Part shown: piece after piece, positions 1 to 6,538 of the stretch | How the letters are laid out: the number at the start of each line of letters is the position of its first letter | How positions within the stretch are numbered: position 1 is the first letter of the stretch | Assembly (NCBI GenBank): GCA_003448025.1 | Contig: DLXL01000394.1 | Location: 1-8,189 of the forward strand | Direction: 5' to 3' | Source of the DNA: Saprospirales bacterium | GTDB taxonomy: Bacteria > Bacteroidota > Bacteroidia > Chitinophagales > Saprospiraceae | DNA length: 8,189 bases | Program-made: the position numbers and the translations under genes | Notes under the pieces: model-generated | What the model was told of the DNA's origin: nothing | The model's database searches: none | What the model saw: only the letters and a program-made list of their open reading frames with translations

Positions 1-1495
1 TGACCACGGTAAGACCTCATTGCTCGACTATATCCGTAACGCTAATGTGGTGAGCGGGGAAGCGGGAGGTATCACGCAACATATTGGCGCTTACGAGGTG
101 CACATGCCCAGCGGTAAAAAAATTACTTTCCTAGATACGCCCGGTCACGAAGCCTTTACGGCCATGCGTGCGCGGGGCGCCAAGGTAACCGACATTGCTA
201 TCATTGTGATCGCTGCCGACGACAGCATCATGCCGCAAACCCGTGAGGCGATCAGCCACGCGCAGGCGGCCGGTGTTCCGATTGTGTTTGCCATCAACAA
301 AATTGATAAAGCCGGCGCCGATCCGGAACGTATCAAAAACGAACTGGCCCAGATGAACTTCCTCGTGGAAGAATGGGGCGGTAAATACCAAAGTCAGGAC
401 ATTTCCGCTAAAAAGGGACTGAACATTGACAAGCTGCTGGAAAAAGTATTGCTCGAAGCCGAAATCCTGGAACTGAAAGCCAACCCTAACCGCCGCGCCA
501 TTGGTACGGTGCTGGAGGCTTCTCTGGAAAAAGGCCAGGGCTACGTAGCCAAAGTGCTGGTGGAAAACGGTACTATCCAGCAAGGTGATCCTATCATTGC
601 CGGCGAATTTGCCGGTAAAGTGAAAGCCTTGTTCAGCGAACGCGGTAAAAAAATAAAGAGTGCCGGTCCGGCTCAGCCGGTTGTAGTACTTGGTTTGCCA
701 GGCGCTCCGCAAGCCGGTGAAAAAATCAAAGTAGCACCCAGCGAAAGCGAAGCGAAGGAAATCGCGTCTAAACGCGGCCAGATTATCCGGGAACAGGCCA
801 ATCGCGCCAACAAACGGATCTCGCTGGAAGAAATCGGACGCCGTCTGGCATTGGGGAACTTCAAAGAACTCAAAGTTATCGTTAAAGGTGACGTGGATGG
901 TTCTATCGAGGCACTCTCCGACTCGCTCATCAAGCTGTCTATCGAGAAAGTACAGGTTTCGGTTATCCACAAGGCCGTGGGCCAGATCGTGGATTCCGAC
1001 GTTATGCTGGCTTCTGCATCCGATGCCATCATCATCGGCTTCCAGGTGCGTCCATCGCTTACTGCCCGCAAACTGGCAGAAAAAGAGGGCGTAGAAATCA
1101 AGCTCTACTCCATCATCTACGAGGCCATCGAGGAGGTAAAAGCCGCTATCGAGGGTCTGTTGGAGCCAACCAAGGAAGAAGAAATCATGGGCCAGGTGGA
1201 AATCCGCGAGGTGTACAAGATCTCCAAGGTGGGAACCGTGGCCGGCTGTTATGTGCAGGAAGGCAAAATCAGCCGAAATCACCATGTGCGCATCATCCGC
1301 GATGGTATTGTGGTATATCCAACCAACGCCAACCAGCACGCCGAACTGGCTTCGCTCAAACGTTTCAAAGAAGACGTCAAGGAGGTCAAAACCGGTATGG
1401 AATGTGGTATTACCATCAAGAACTTCAACGACATCAAGGTGGGCGACGTGGTAGAATCCTACGTGATCAACGAGGTGAAAGCTACCCTGAAGTAA
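1..1495 (+). CDS. infB: Translation initiation factor IF-2 (5' end outside the window)
   Basis: IF-2 is the cytoplasmic GTPase that brings initiator fMet-tRNA to the 30S subunit and promotes 50S joining. The reading frame is open from base 2, so the gene begins upstream; the window starts inside the G1 loop (DHGKT, residues 1-5 of the visible 497). The other GTPase motifs follow in order: the G2 region GGITQHIGA (22-30), G3 DTPGHEAF (45-52), G4 NKID (99-102) and G5 SAKKG (135-139). After these come the domain II beta barrel, the IF-2 domain 3 (about 285-390) and the C-terminal domain IV that binds fMet-tRNA, ending in a TAA at 1493-1495. The variable N-terminal region and the first part of the G domain are missing only because of the window edge. 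No sign of frameshift or decay. A TTG at 20-22 is an internal Leu codon, not a start. Stem-loops follow the stop codon. Confidence 0.97.
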   Translation, partial: DHGKTSLLDYIRNANVVSGEAGGITQHIGAYEVHMPSGKKITFLDTPGHEAFTAMRARGAKVTDIAIIVIAADDSIMPQTREAISHAQAAGVPIVFAINKIDKAGADPERIKNELAQMNFLVEEWGGKYQSQDISAKKGLNIDKLLEKVLLEAEILELKANPNRRAIGTVLEASLEKGQGYVAKVLVENGTIQQGDPIIAGEFAGKVKALFSERGKKIKSAGPAQPVVVLGLPGAPQAGEKIKVAPSESEAKEIASKRGQIIREQANRANKRISLEEIGRRLALGNFKELKVIVKGDVDGSIEALSDSLIKLSIEKVQVSVIHKAVGQIVDSDVMLASASDAIIIGFQVRPSLTARKLAEKEGVEIKLYSIIYEAIEEVKAAIEGLLEPTKEEEIMGQVEIREVYKISKVGTVAGCYVQEGKISRNHHVRIIRDGIVVYPTNANQHAELASLKRFKEDVKEVKTGMECGITIKNFNDIKVGDVVESYVINEVKATLK

Positions 1496-1519
1496 GCTTT
1501 GACTTGAGAATAAAAAAAG

Positions 1520-1552
1520 CCGGGCGGCTCTGCGTTGTGCAGGGTCGCCCGG
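1520..1552 (-). terminator. Stem-loop, likely terminator shared by infB and the reductase gene
   Basis: Arms 1520-1533 and 1539-1552 pair over 14 bp with two G-U wobbles and enclose the loop GTTGT. Read on the minus strand the stem is followed by GCTTTTTTTATT, a good U-tract, so it fits as the terminator of the reductase gene, although about 210 nt beyond its stop. Read on the plus strand it lies 25 nt after the infB stop with the weaker tail TTGCTTTA, so it may work in both directions. Confidence 0.75.
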
Positions 1553-1566
1553 TTGCTTTATGGTTC

Positions 1567-1600
1567 GCCCCGTCCTTTGGGCCGGGGCAAATATTTTTTC
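1567..1600 (+). terminator. Second stem-loop with T-tract after infB
   Basis: GCCCCG (1567-1572) pairs with CGGGGC (1583-1588), with two further C-G pairs inside. The stem is followed by AAATATTTTTT on the plus strand. This fits an intrinsic terminator for infB that backs up the hairpin at 1520-1552. Confidence 0.6.
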
Positions 1601-1601
1601 C

Positions 1602-1625
1602 ACTGTTGGCGTCCTCGCCAACAGT
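1602..1625. repeat. Perfect 9-bp inverted repeat downstream of infB
   Basis: ACTGTTGGC (1602-1610) and GCCAACAGT (1617-1625) are exact reverse complements around the loop GTCCTC. Neither strand has a T-tract directly after it, so it is not an obvious terminator. The rest of the gap (1626-1760) holds no gene or motif that I recognise. Confidence 0.6.
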
Positions 1626-1760
1626 CGTGGCGGAGTGAGTGGCTATTGTAAACAATTTTTATCGAGGCAAACCTGCCCGGGATTAATCGCTCATTCCACT
1701 GCTTCTTGTTGACGAGGATAAAAACTAACTTTACGGTAAAAATTTCACCACGAAGTCAGC

Positions 1761-2831
1761 TTACGCATCAAAACTCACCACAACCCGTTTGCTTACCGGG
1801 TGTGCCTGGCAGGTGAGCACATAGCCTGCTTCTATTTCATCCGGTTCCAGCCCGTAATTGACGCGCATATCTACCTTGCCTTCCAGGATTTTGGCTTTAC
1901 AGGTACTGCACACACCACCTTTACAGGAGTAAGGAAGATCGGCGCCGGCGCGCATAGCAGCATCCAGCAGCGTGGAGCCGTCTGACATCAAATTGAAGTC
2001 GAATTCAGCGCCATCCTGGATTACGGTAATGGATGCATCGAACACTTCTTTGGTACTGCTGGTTGCCACTGGTTTGGCGTGCGAGGCAGAAGTGGTAAAC
2101 AATTCGAAATGAATATTTTTCGGATTGGCGCCCAGCTTGGTGAGGGTGTCTTTTACCTCAAAAACCATTTCCTCCGGGCCACAAAGGAAAAATGCATCTA
2201 CCTCAGCCGGGTTGAAAAACACCCTGGCATACTTTTTACATTTTTGACCTGTGATACGTCCCTGAAACAAATCGCTTCCCAAAGATTCCCGGCTCAATAC
2301 ATGATGCACCGACAAGCGATCGGGATAAAGGTTTTTGAGTTCTTCCAGTTGCTCCCGGAAAATGATGTAGTCAAAAGAGCGGTTGCCGTAAAATAAGATA
2401 AACCTGCTTTTAGGTTCTTGCACCAGGGTGGTGCGCAGGATACTCATCACCGGGGTAATACCACTGCCGGCAGCAAATGCCACATAAAGTTTATCGCTAT
2501 CGGGGTTTAATTCCGTAAAAAAACTACCCTGAGGCGTCATTACTTCCAGAGTATCTCCCTCCTGCAAATGCTCATTGGCCCAGGTGCTGAATACTCCACC
2601 GTCTACTTTTTTGACGGCCACCCGAAGGTCATTTTCGTCTACGCCGGTACAAATAGAGTAAGAACGGCGCACCTCTTCCCCGTTTAGAACGGTTTTGAGC
2701 GTCAGGTACTGCCCCTGAACAAACCGAAATGCAGCGCTTTTGTCGGCGGGCAATTCAAAGGAAATGGAAACAGCATCTGGTGTTTCCCGGCGCAATTCGC
2801 GCACTTTGAGGGTGTGAAACTGGACGGACAT
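1761..2831 (-). CDS. PaaE-like NAD(P)H-dependent oxidoreductase with FAD and 2Fe-2S domains
   Basis: Predicted soluble reductase that moves electrons from NAD(P)H through FAD to a plant-type ferredoxin centre and on to an unknown acceptor. The 356 residues show the order of the phenylacetyl-CoA epoxidase reductase PaaE: an FAD domain with RSYS (56-59), an NAD(P) domain with GSGITP (122-127) and CGPEEM (217-222), then a C-terminal 2Fe-2S domain with ligands Cys303, Cys308, Cys311 and Cys341. Length and the C-terminal ferredoxin sequence match PaaE closely. No paaABCD genes are near, so the name PaaE would overstate the function; stand-alone relatives are often just called ferredoxin-NADP reductase. 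I chose the ATG at 2831, which begins MSVQFHTL; a TTG at 2852 would also be in frame but lies inside the rpsT terminator stem. No obvious Shine-Dalgarno sequence. Confidence 0.92.
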   Translation of the reverse strand: MSVQFHTLKVRELRRETPDAVSISFELPADKSAAFRFVQGQYLTLKTVLNGEEVRRSYSICTGVDENDLRVAVKKVDGGVFSTWANEHLQEGDTLEVMTPQGSFFTELNPDSDKLYVAFAAGSGITPVMSILRTTLVQEPKSRFILFYGNRSFDYIIFREQLEELKNLYPDRLSVHHVLSRESLGSDLFQGRITGQKCKKYARVFFNPAEVDAFFLCGPEEMVFEVKDTLTKLGANPKNIHFELFTTSASHAKPVATSSTKEVFDASITVIQDGAEFDFNLMSDGSTLLDAAMRAGADLPYSCKGGVCSTCKAKILEGKVDMRVNYGLEPDEIEAGYVLTCQAHPVSKRVVVSFDA

Positions 2832-2849
2832 GGCTGAGCAGTTGTAACA

Positions 2850-2887
2850 CAAAAAGTGTACCTCGATACAACGGGGTACACTTTTTG
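2850..2887 (-). terminator. rpsT: Strong intrinsic terminator of rpsT
   Basis: AAAAAGTGTACC (2851-2862) and GGTACACTTTTT (2875-2886) are exact reverse complements. C2850-G2887 outside and three more pairs inside (one wobble) give a stem of about 16 bp with the loop ATACAA. On the minus strand the stem ends in CTTTTTG. It lies about 48 nt after the rpsT stop and only about 18 nt before the ATG of the reductase gene. Confidence 0.85.
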
Positions 2888-2934
2888 GCAGAGTGGTTCA
2901 TGAGGAATTCCGGCAAATGCCTGTATGCCCCAAA

Positions 2935-3192
2935 TTATGCAGCCAACGTATTCACGTGGCGCATCAAACCGCTTTTCAAGTTAGCGGCTTTATTGCGGTG
3001 GATGTTGCCACGCTTGGCCAGACGGTCAATCATGCTAACAACTTTCGGCAGGAAAGTCTCGGCAGCAGCCTTGTCTTTCAACTCACGCAGGTTTTTAATA
3101 GCCGTGCGGGCAGATTTTTTGTAGTAGCGATTTTCCAGGCGACGTTTAGTCGTTTGGCGGATGCGTTTAAGGGCGGACTTGTGATGTGCCAT
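2935..3192 (-). CDS. rpsT: 30S ribosomal protein S20
   Basis: S20 binds 16S rRNA early in assembly of the small ribosomal subunit. The 85-residue product is of normal length for the family, starts MAHHKSALKRIRQ and is rich in Lys and Arg, with the long helical layout and the RLAKRGNIHRNKAANLKSGL segment (residues 57-76) typical of S20. The ATG at 3192 fits the known N-terminus. It is transcribed alone, divergent from fabF, from a likely promoter at 3252-3259, and is closed by the terminator at 2850-2887. Nothing unusual in the coding sequence. Confidence 0.98.
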   Translation of the reverse strand: MAHHKSALKRIRQTTKRRLENRYYKKSARTAIKNLRELKDKAAAETFLPKVVSMIDRLAKRGNIHRNKAANLKSGLMRHVNTLAA

Positions 3193-3251
3193 ATTTTACA
3201 GCAAAATGGTGCTTTTTAGTAAAATTCTGTCTGGTTCTCGTTTTGGGCGGG

Positions 3252-3259
3252 CAAAGGTA
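3252..3259 (-). promoter_or_regulatory. rpsT: Bacteroidota-type -7 element of rpsT
   Basis: On the minus strand this reads TACCTTTG, a perfect match to TAnnTTTG. A T-rich stretch stands about 15-19 nt upstream, where the -33 TTTG would be, but no exact TTTG. The start of transcription would be near 3245, leaving a leader of about 50 nt. Confidence 0.7.
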
Positions 3260-3399
3260 TACTTTTTTTCGTGAAAAAGAAAAATCGATTGTAAAAATTT
3301 CCCAAAAGTTGAAGGCCTAAATCATTCCCGGGGGTAAAGAAGGCATAAAGTGCTGATAAGCTCTTTGCGTTGAATAACCAATGGATGAAAACTGTTTGT

Positions 3400-3407
3400 T
3401 ACCTTTG
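3400..3407 (+). promoter_or_regulatory. fabF: Bacteroidota-type -7 element of fabF
   Basis: TACCTTTG, identical to the rpsT element, lies 33 nt before the fabF ATG. No TTTG stands at the usual 17-23 nt upstream, so the -33 part is weak. Nothing else that I recognise lies in the 248-bp divergent gap. Confidence 0.65.
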
Positions 3408-3440
3408 CGCCCTGAATCAGCATTTTAACGCTCAATTTTT

Positions 3441-4682
3441 ATGAAACGAGTCGTCGTAACAGGCATTGGTGCCATCACTCCTATAGGCAATAATGTTCCT
3501 GCATACCTGGACGGGCTACAGCGCGGAATCAGTGGCGCCGGACCGATCACGCAGTTTGATGCCAGTCTTTTCAAAACACAGTTCGCCTGTGAAATCAAGG
3601 GCTTTGTTCCGGAAGACTTTATTGATCGCAAGGAAGTGCGCCGGATTGACCGGTTTACGCAGTTTGCGTTGGTGACTGCAGCTGAAGCCATTAAAGATTC
3701 AGGCGTTGAGGTGGATGCGCTGAACAAGCAGCGTATTGGTGTTATCTGGGCTTCTGGTATTGGCGGCCTGCATACGCTGGAAAAGGAGATACAAGATTAT
3801 GTGCTGGGAAATGGCACACCACGCCATAATCCGTTTCTGATTCCCAAAATGATCACCAATATGGGGGCAGGCATGATCTCTATTCAATACGGATTCATGG
3901 GCATCAACTATGCTACGGTTTCTGCCTGTGCCTCTTCCAGCCATGCCATCATCAATGCCGCAGATTACATCCGGCTTGGCAAGGCAGATATGATGGTTAC
4001 CGGAGGGTCTGAAGCAACTATTGCCGCAACCGCTGTGGGAGGCTTTACCAATATGAAAGCTATGAGTGAGCGCAACGATGATCCGGCAACCGCATCACGT
4101 CCGTACGATAAAGACCGCGACGGCTTTGTATTGGGAGAAGGCGCTGGTGCGCTGATTCTGGAAGAATACGAACACGCCAAAAAGCGAGGCGCGCGTATTT
4201 ATGCGGAATACGTGGGTGGCGCCATGACCAATGATGCCTACCACATTTCGGCTCCGCATCCGGAAGGAATCGGTGTAATTAATGTGATGAACCTGGTACT
4301 GGAAGAGGCCGGACTGACGCCTTCCGATATCCATTACATCAATACACACGGTACATCTACCCCGTTGGGGGATGTTGCTGAACTTAAGGCTATCCGTCAT
4401 GTGTTTGGCGACGCAGTGAGCAAGGTGAACGTTTCAGCCACCAAGAGTATGACCGGCCACCTGCTGGGCGCAGCCGGCGCAGTGGAGGCAATTGCCGGTA
4501 TTCTGGCCATGCAGCATGACTTCATTCCACCAACAATCAACCATTTTACGGACGATCCGGAGATCGATCCGATTTTCAATCTGACATTCAACGAAGCCCA
4601 GCAACGGAAGGTAAAGGCTATGATCAGCAATACCTTCGGTTTTGGTGGGCACAATGCATCTATAGCCTTCAAAGCAGTTTGA
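3441..4682 (+). CDS. fabF: 3-oxoacyl-[acyl-carrier-protein] synthase II (beta-ketoacyl-ACP synthase)
   Basis: FabF catalyses the decarboxylating condensation of malonyl-ACP with an acyl-ACP in type II fatty-acid synthesis, in the cytoplasm. The 413-residue product has the length of E. coli FabF and keeps the full catalytic set: Cys163 in SACASSSHA, His303 in NTHGTSTPLGD, Lys335 and His340 in ATKSMTGHLLGAAG, and the gating-loop segment FGFGGHN (399-405). The N-terminus MKRVVVTGIG is classical, so the ATG at 3441 is secure. It probably has its own promoter (3400-3407). In many Bacteroidota acpP sits directly upstream and rnc directly downstream; here acpP is absent and rnc follows after 278 bp that contain a palindromic element. 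No clear terminator follows fabF, so read-through into rnc is plausible. Confidence 0.97.
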   Translation: MKRVVVTGIGAITPIGNNVPAYLDGLQRGISGAGPITQFDASLFKTQFACEIKGFVPEDFIDRKEVRRIDRFTQFALVTAAEAIKDSGVEVDALNKQRIGVIWASGIGGLHTLEKEIQDYVLGNGTPRHNPFLIPKMITNMGAGMISIQYGFMGINYATVSACASSSHAIINAADYIRLGKADMMVTGGSEATIAATAVGGFTNMKAMSERNDDPATASRPYDKDRDGFVLGEGAGALILEEYEHAKKRGARIYAEYVGGAMTNDAYHISAPHPEGIGVINVMNLVLEEAGLTPSDIHYINTHGTSTPLGDVAELKAIRHVFGDAVSKVNVSATKSMTGHLLGAAGAVEAIAGILAMQHDFIPPTINHFTDDPEIDPIFNLTFNEAQQRKVKAMISNTFGFGGHNASIAFKAV

Positions 4683-4759
4683 GGGCCTCATTAAAGAGAA
4701 GTGAGCTTTGAAGTGGAAGACCTAACTTGAACGAAAAAGTGGTTGGGAAGATTCGTACA

Positions 4760-4890
4760 TGATCGAGGCTGTCTCAAAAGTCATATTTTTATTTTTACCG
4801 CAGAGGCGGAGAGCGTTTGACAATCAATTTTTACTCCTCTGCGTCTCTCCGCCTCTGCGGTAAAAATTACTTTTGAGACAGCCTCAATCA
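4760..4890. mobile_element. MITE-like nested palindromic element between fabF and rnc
   Basis: Outer arms: GAGGCTGTCTCAAAAGT (4765-4781) is the exact reverse complement of 4869-4885; adding one mismatch and TGAT/ATCA extends the arms to 22 nt. Inner arms: 4792-4813, which contain CCGCAGAGGCGGAGAG, are an exact 22-bp reverse complement of 4845-4866. An 8-10 nt bulge separates the two stems on the left, and a loop of about 31 nt closes the structure. There is no reading frame inside. Terminal inverted repeats without a gene suggest a non-autonomous transposable element; ends of this GAGACAGCCTC type remind me of insertion-sequence termini, but I cannot assign a family. I see no clear target-site duplication. 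CCTCTGCG occurs twice (4836-4843, 4852-4859). Confidence 0.75.
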
Positions 4891-4960
4891 CGCAAACTAC
4901 CCAGCCACCTTTTCAAGGTGTTTCCATTTGAAAGGCGCACAACTCTAAAATATACATTCT

Positions 4961-5737
4961 GTGCGATTTATAAGGAGACTGTACAATTATTATTTCCATC
5001 CAGAGAGGGAATTAGCCCGAAGGCTCAGACAGTTGCTAGGTTTTACTCCGTTGCGGTTGCAACTGTTTAAGCTCGCTTTTTTTCATAAAAGCACCTTCAA
5101 TTCCAAAGACTACGCCATTGCCAACAACGAACGCTTAGAGTTCCTGGGCGATGCGGTACTCAGTACCATTGTAGGGGAATATCTGTTTAAGAAATACCCG
5201 AATTCTGATGAAGGATTTCTGACTAAAATGCGCTCCAAAATCGTGAAGCGCAATTCCCTGGATGAAATCGCCGATCGGATGGGGCTGGATCTGTTTCTGG
5301 CCAATTACAACCAGACCCGGCTCTCCAAATCTATGCTGGGTAATGCCCTTGAAGCATTGGTAGGTGCTGTTTATATCGAACAGGGATATGAAGGCACTAA
5401 AACCTTTGTGGTACGCCGCATCCTGCGGAAATACCTTGATATCCATGAACTGGAAGGTTTTGACGATAACTACAAAAGTCAATTGCTGGAATGGTGCCAG
5501 AAAAATGGTCGTCAGATTGAATACAAGGTAGTAGCCAAGTACAAAAGCGAAAAACGCGACAAGTTCAAGGTGGCAGTATTCGTTGATGGCCGAAAAGTGG
5601 GCACTGCCGACGATTTTAACAAAAAGAGCGCCGAACAATTGGCCAGCGAACGCGCCATGACCGTGCTGGGCATGCTCAACGGCTCCAACAGTCTTGCCCA
5701 ATTGCCTCCCCTTGAAGATGAGTATGAGGAGGGATGA
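4961..5737 (+). CDS. rnc: Ribonuclease III
   Basis: RNase III cuts double-stranded RNA in rRNA precursors and some mRNAs. The 258-residue product has the catalytic domain (about 35-160) with the signature NERLEFLGDAVL (56-67) and a C-terminal double-stranded RNA-binding domain (about 168-240) with KFKVAVFVDG and KKSAEQLASE. Aligned to E. coli, the metal ligands are Glu60, Asp64, Asn128 and Glu131; the third is Asp in E. coli. The start is GTG at 4961: the frame is closed by TAA at 4946-4948, no other usual start lies between, and the N-terminal RLYNYYFHPERELARRL stretch resembles Bacteroidota RNase III. No Shine-Dalgarno sequence stands ahead of it. An acidic tail (LEDEYEEG) ends at a TGA that overlaps the first 15-nt repeat. 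Long palindromes lie on both sides of the gene. Confidence 0.96.
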   Translation: MRFIRRLYNYYFHPERELARRLRQLLGFTPLRLQLFKLAFFHKSTFNSKDYAIANNERLEFLGDAVLSTIVGEYLFKKYPNSDEGFLTKMRSKIVKRNSLDEIADRMGLDLFLANYNQTRLSKSMLGNALEALVGAVYIEQGYEGTKTFVVRRILRKYLDIHELEGFDDNYKSQLLEWCQKNGRQIEYKVVAKYKSEKRDKFKVAVFVDGRKVGTADDFNKKSAEQLASERAMTVLGMLNGSNSLAQLPPLEDEYEEG

Positions 5738-5780
5738 GTACATGAGTGAAGAGTACATGATTGACGAGTACATGAGTGAC
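5736..5780. repeat. Three tandem 15-nt repeats after rnc
   Basis: Units GAGTACATGAGTGAA (5736-5750), GAGTACATGATTGAC (5751-5765) and GAGTACATGAGTGAC (5766-5780) follow without spacers. The first overlaps the rnc stop codon. Inverted copies occur at 5811-5825, 5888-5902 and 5911-5925. Confidence 0.9.
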
Positions 5781-5923
5781 GAGGGTTGAGTGCAGTGGTT
5801 AACCTTACTTCTTCACTCATGTACTACAAAAATTTCACCCAAAGGGCCTTTGGCCCTGACGGTACATCAAGCTCAGCGCCTTCCCTCGTCACTCATGTAC
5901 TCATGTAATCGTCAATCATGTAC
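5753..5923. repeat. Long imperfect palindrome between convergent rnc and the coiled-coil gene
   Basis: GAGTACATGAGTGACGAGGG (5766-5785) is an exact 20-bp reverse complement of 5883-5902, and 5753-5766 matches 5910-5923 over 14 bp, so the arms form one stem interrupted by a 7-nt bulge (ATGTAAT, 5903-5909). A further 15-bp pairing (5737-5751 with 5811-5825) is an alternative. The loop holds a small hairpin, AGGGCC-TTT-GGCCCT (5843-5857). Its place between two convergent genes suggests a bidirectional terminator or REP-like element; neither strand shows a strong T-tract. Confidence 0.8.
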
Positions 5924-5926
5924 GCT

Positions 5927-6538
5927 CTACCCTCCTTCATTCTCCACATTCTCCAGCCTGCGGCGGGTTTCTTCCAGGAGCCTGCGCTGGTTTTCCTGTT
6001 CAATGAGGTTGGTTTCCTGTGATTGTTCATTGTTGATGATATCCTGCCTGGCTTTCTGAATTTTGGATTCCCATGATTCAATGTTTTTGCGCAGGTCATC
6101 ATTTTCTTTGGAAAGTCTTTTTTGTTTGTTTTCCAGTTCTTTCATCTGTGTTTCCTGTGCTTTCAACTCTTTTCCAATGGCTGCGCGGCGGATGTCGAAA
6201 TAGCACTGACGGAGGCTACGCATCATTTCATCGGTGCGCACCCTGGCATCCCGCCGATTGAGGAAGTATGCGCCGGCATCCACCCATACATTGAGTGCGC
6301 TACGGTCACCATCTTTTTCAATGGTAGAATAAATGGCGAAAGGCTCATCGCCCATAAAAGCGGATTTCAGTTTGGTAGCAGCCCATTCGCCTTTGCTTTT
6401 TTTCAGTTTGGCATTGAAATTTTGCCTGGCAAAATCTCTCCAAACCGATTCAACAACGCTCGCCTCTGTATTCACAAACTCCATCCTAAAGCCTGGCCGA
6501 CTGCCAAAGGACATCATTCTATCCATTTCCCGTACCAC
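5927..6538 (-). CDS. Coiled-coil protein of unknown function, probably meant for export
   Basis: I do not recognise a named family. From a GTG at 6538 the product has 203 residues: an N-terminal part with alternating strands and helices (about 1-118), including VWRDFARQNFNAKLKKSKGEW and ALNVWVDAGAYFL, and a charged coiled coil from about 119 to 197 rich in Glu, Lys, Arg and Gln. This layout resembles uncharacterised secreted proteins common in Bacteroidota. The frame continues upstream of the GTG as a signal-peptide-like stretch interrupted by TAG (see 6539-6610), and a promoter lies further upstream at 6673-6680, so the true gene probably began at an ATG at 6610. As it stands, translation could start only at the GTG or at an ATG at 6526, giving a cytoplasmic protein, or the gene is a recent pseudogene. 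Convergent with rnc; ends with TAG at 5927-5929. Confidence 0.7.
   Translation of the reverse strand: MVREMDRMMSFGSRPGFRMEFVNTEASVVESVWRDFARQNFNAKLKKSKGEWAATKLKSAFMGDEPFAIYSTIEKDGDRSALNVWVDAGAYFLNRRDARVRTDEMMRSLRQCYFDIRRAAIGKELKAQETQMKELENKQKRLSKENDDLRKNIESWESKIQKARQDIINNEQSQETNLIEQENQRRLLEETRRRLENVENEGG

Noticed and set aside
131..1621. Open frame of 496 codons antisense to infB
   Set aside because: The protein has no recognisable domain and an odd composition rich in Phe, His and Asp, as expected from the reverse of a conserved coding sequence. IF-2 on the plus strand explains the region fully.
2832..2852. TTG start at 2852 for the reductase
   Set aside because: It would add MCYNCSA, unlike the family, and lies inside the rpsT terminator stem; the ATG at 2831 gives the expected length of 356.
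4951..4960. -7 promoter element directly before rnc
   Set aside because: TACATTCT matches TAnnTTTG poorly, and transcription would begin inside the coding sequence.
4873..5070. Plus-strand frame of 65 codons overlapping the rnc start
   Set aside because: It begins at TTG inside the palindrome arm, shows no family features and overlaps the well supported rnc frame.
5135..5773. Antisense frame of 212 codons across rnc, starting with repeated MYSS units
   Set aside because: The N-terminal repeats are only the 15-nt DNA repeats read in reverse, and the rest is the shadow of rnc.
5736..5925. Possible CRISPR array
   Set aside because: The 15-nt units are contiguous or inverted, with no regular unique spacers and no cas genes.
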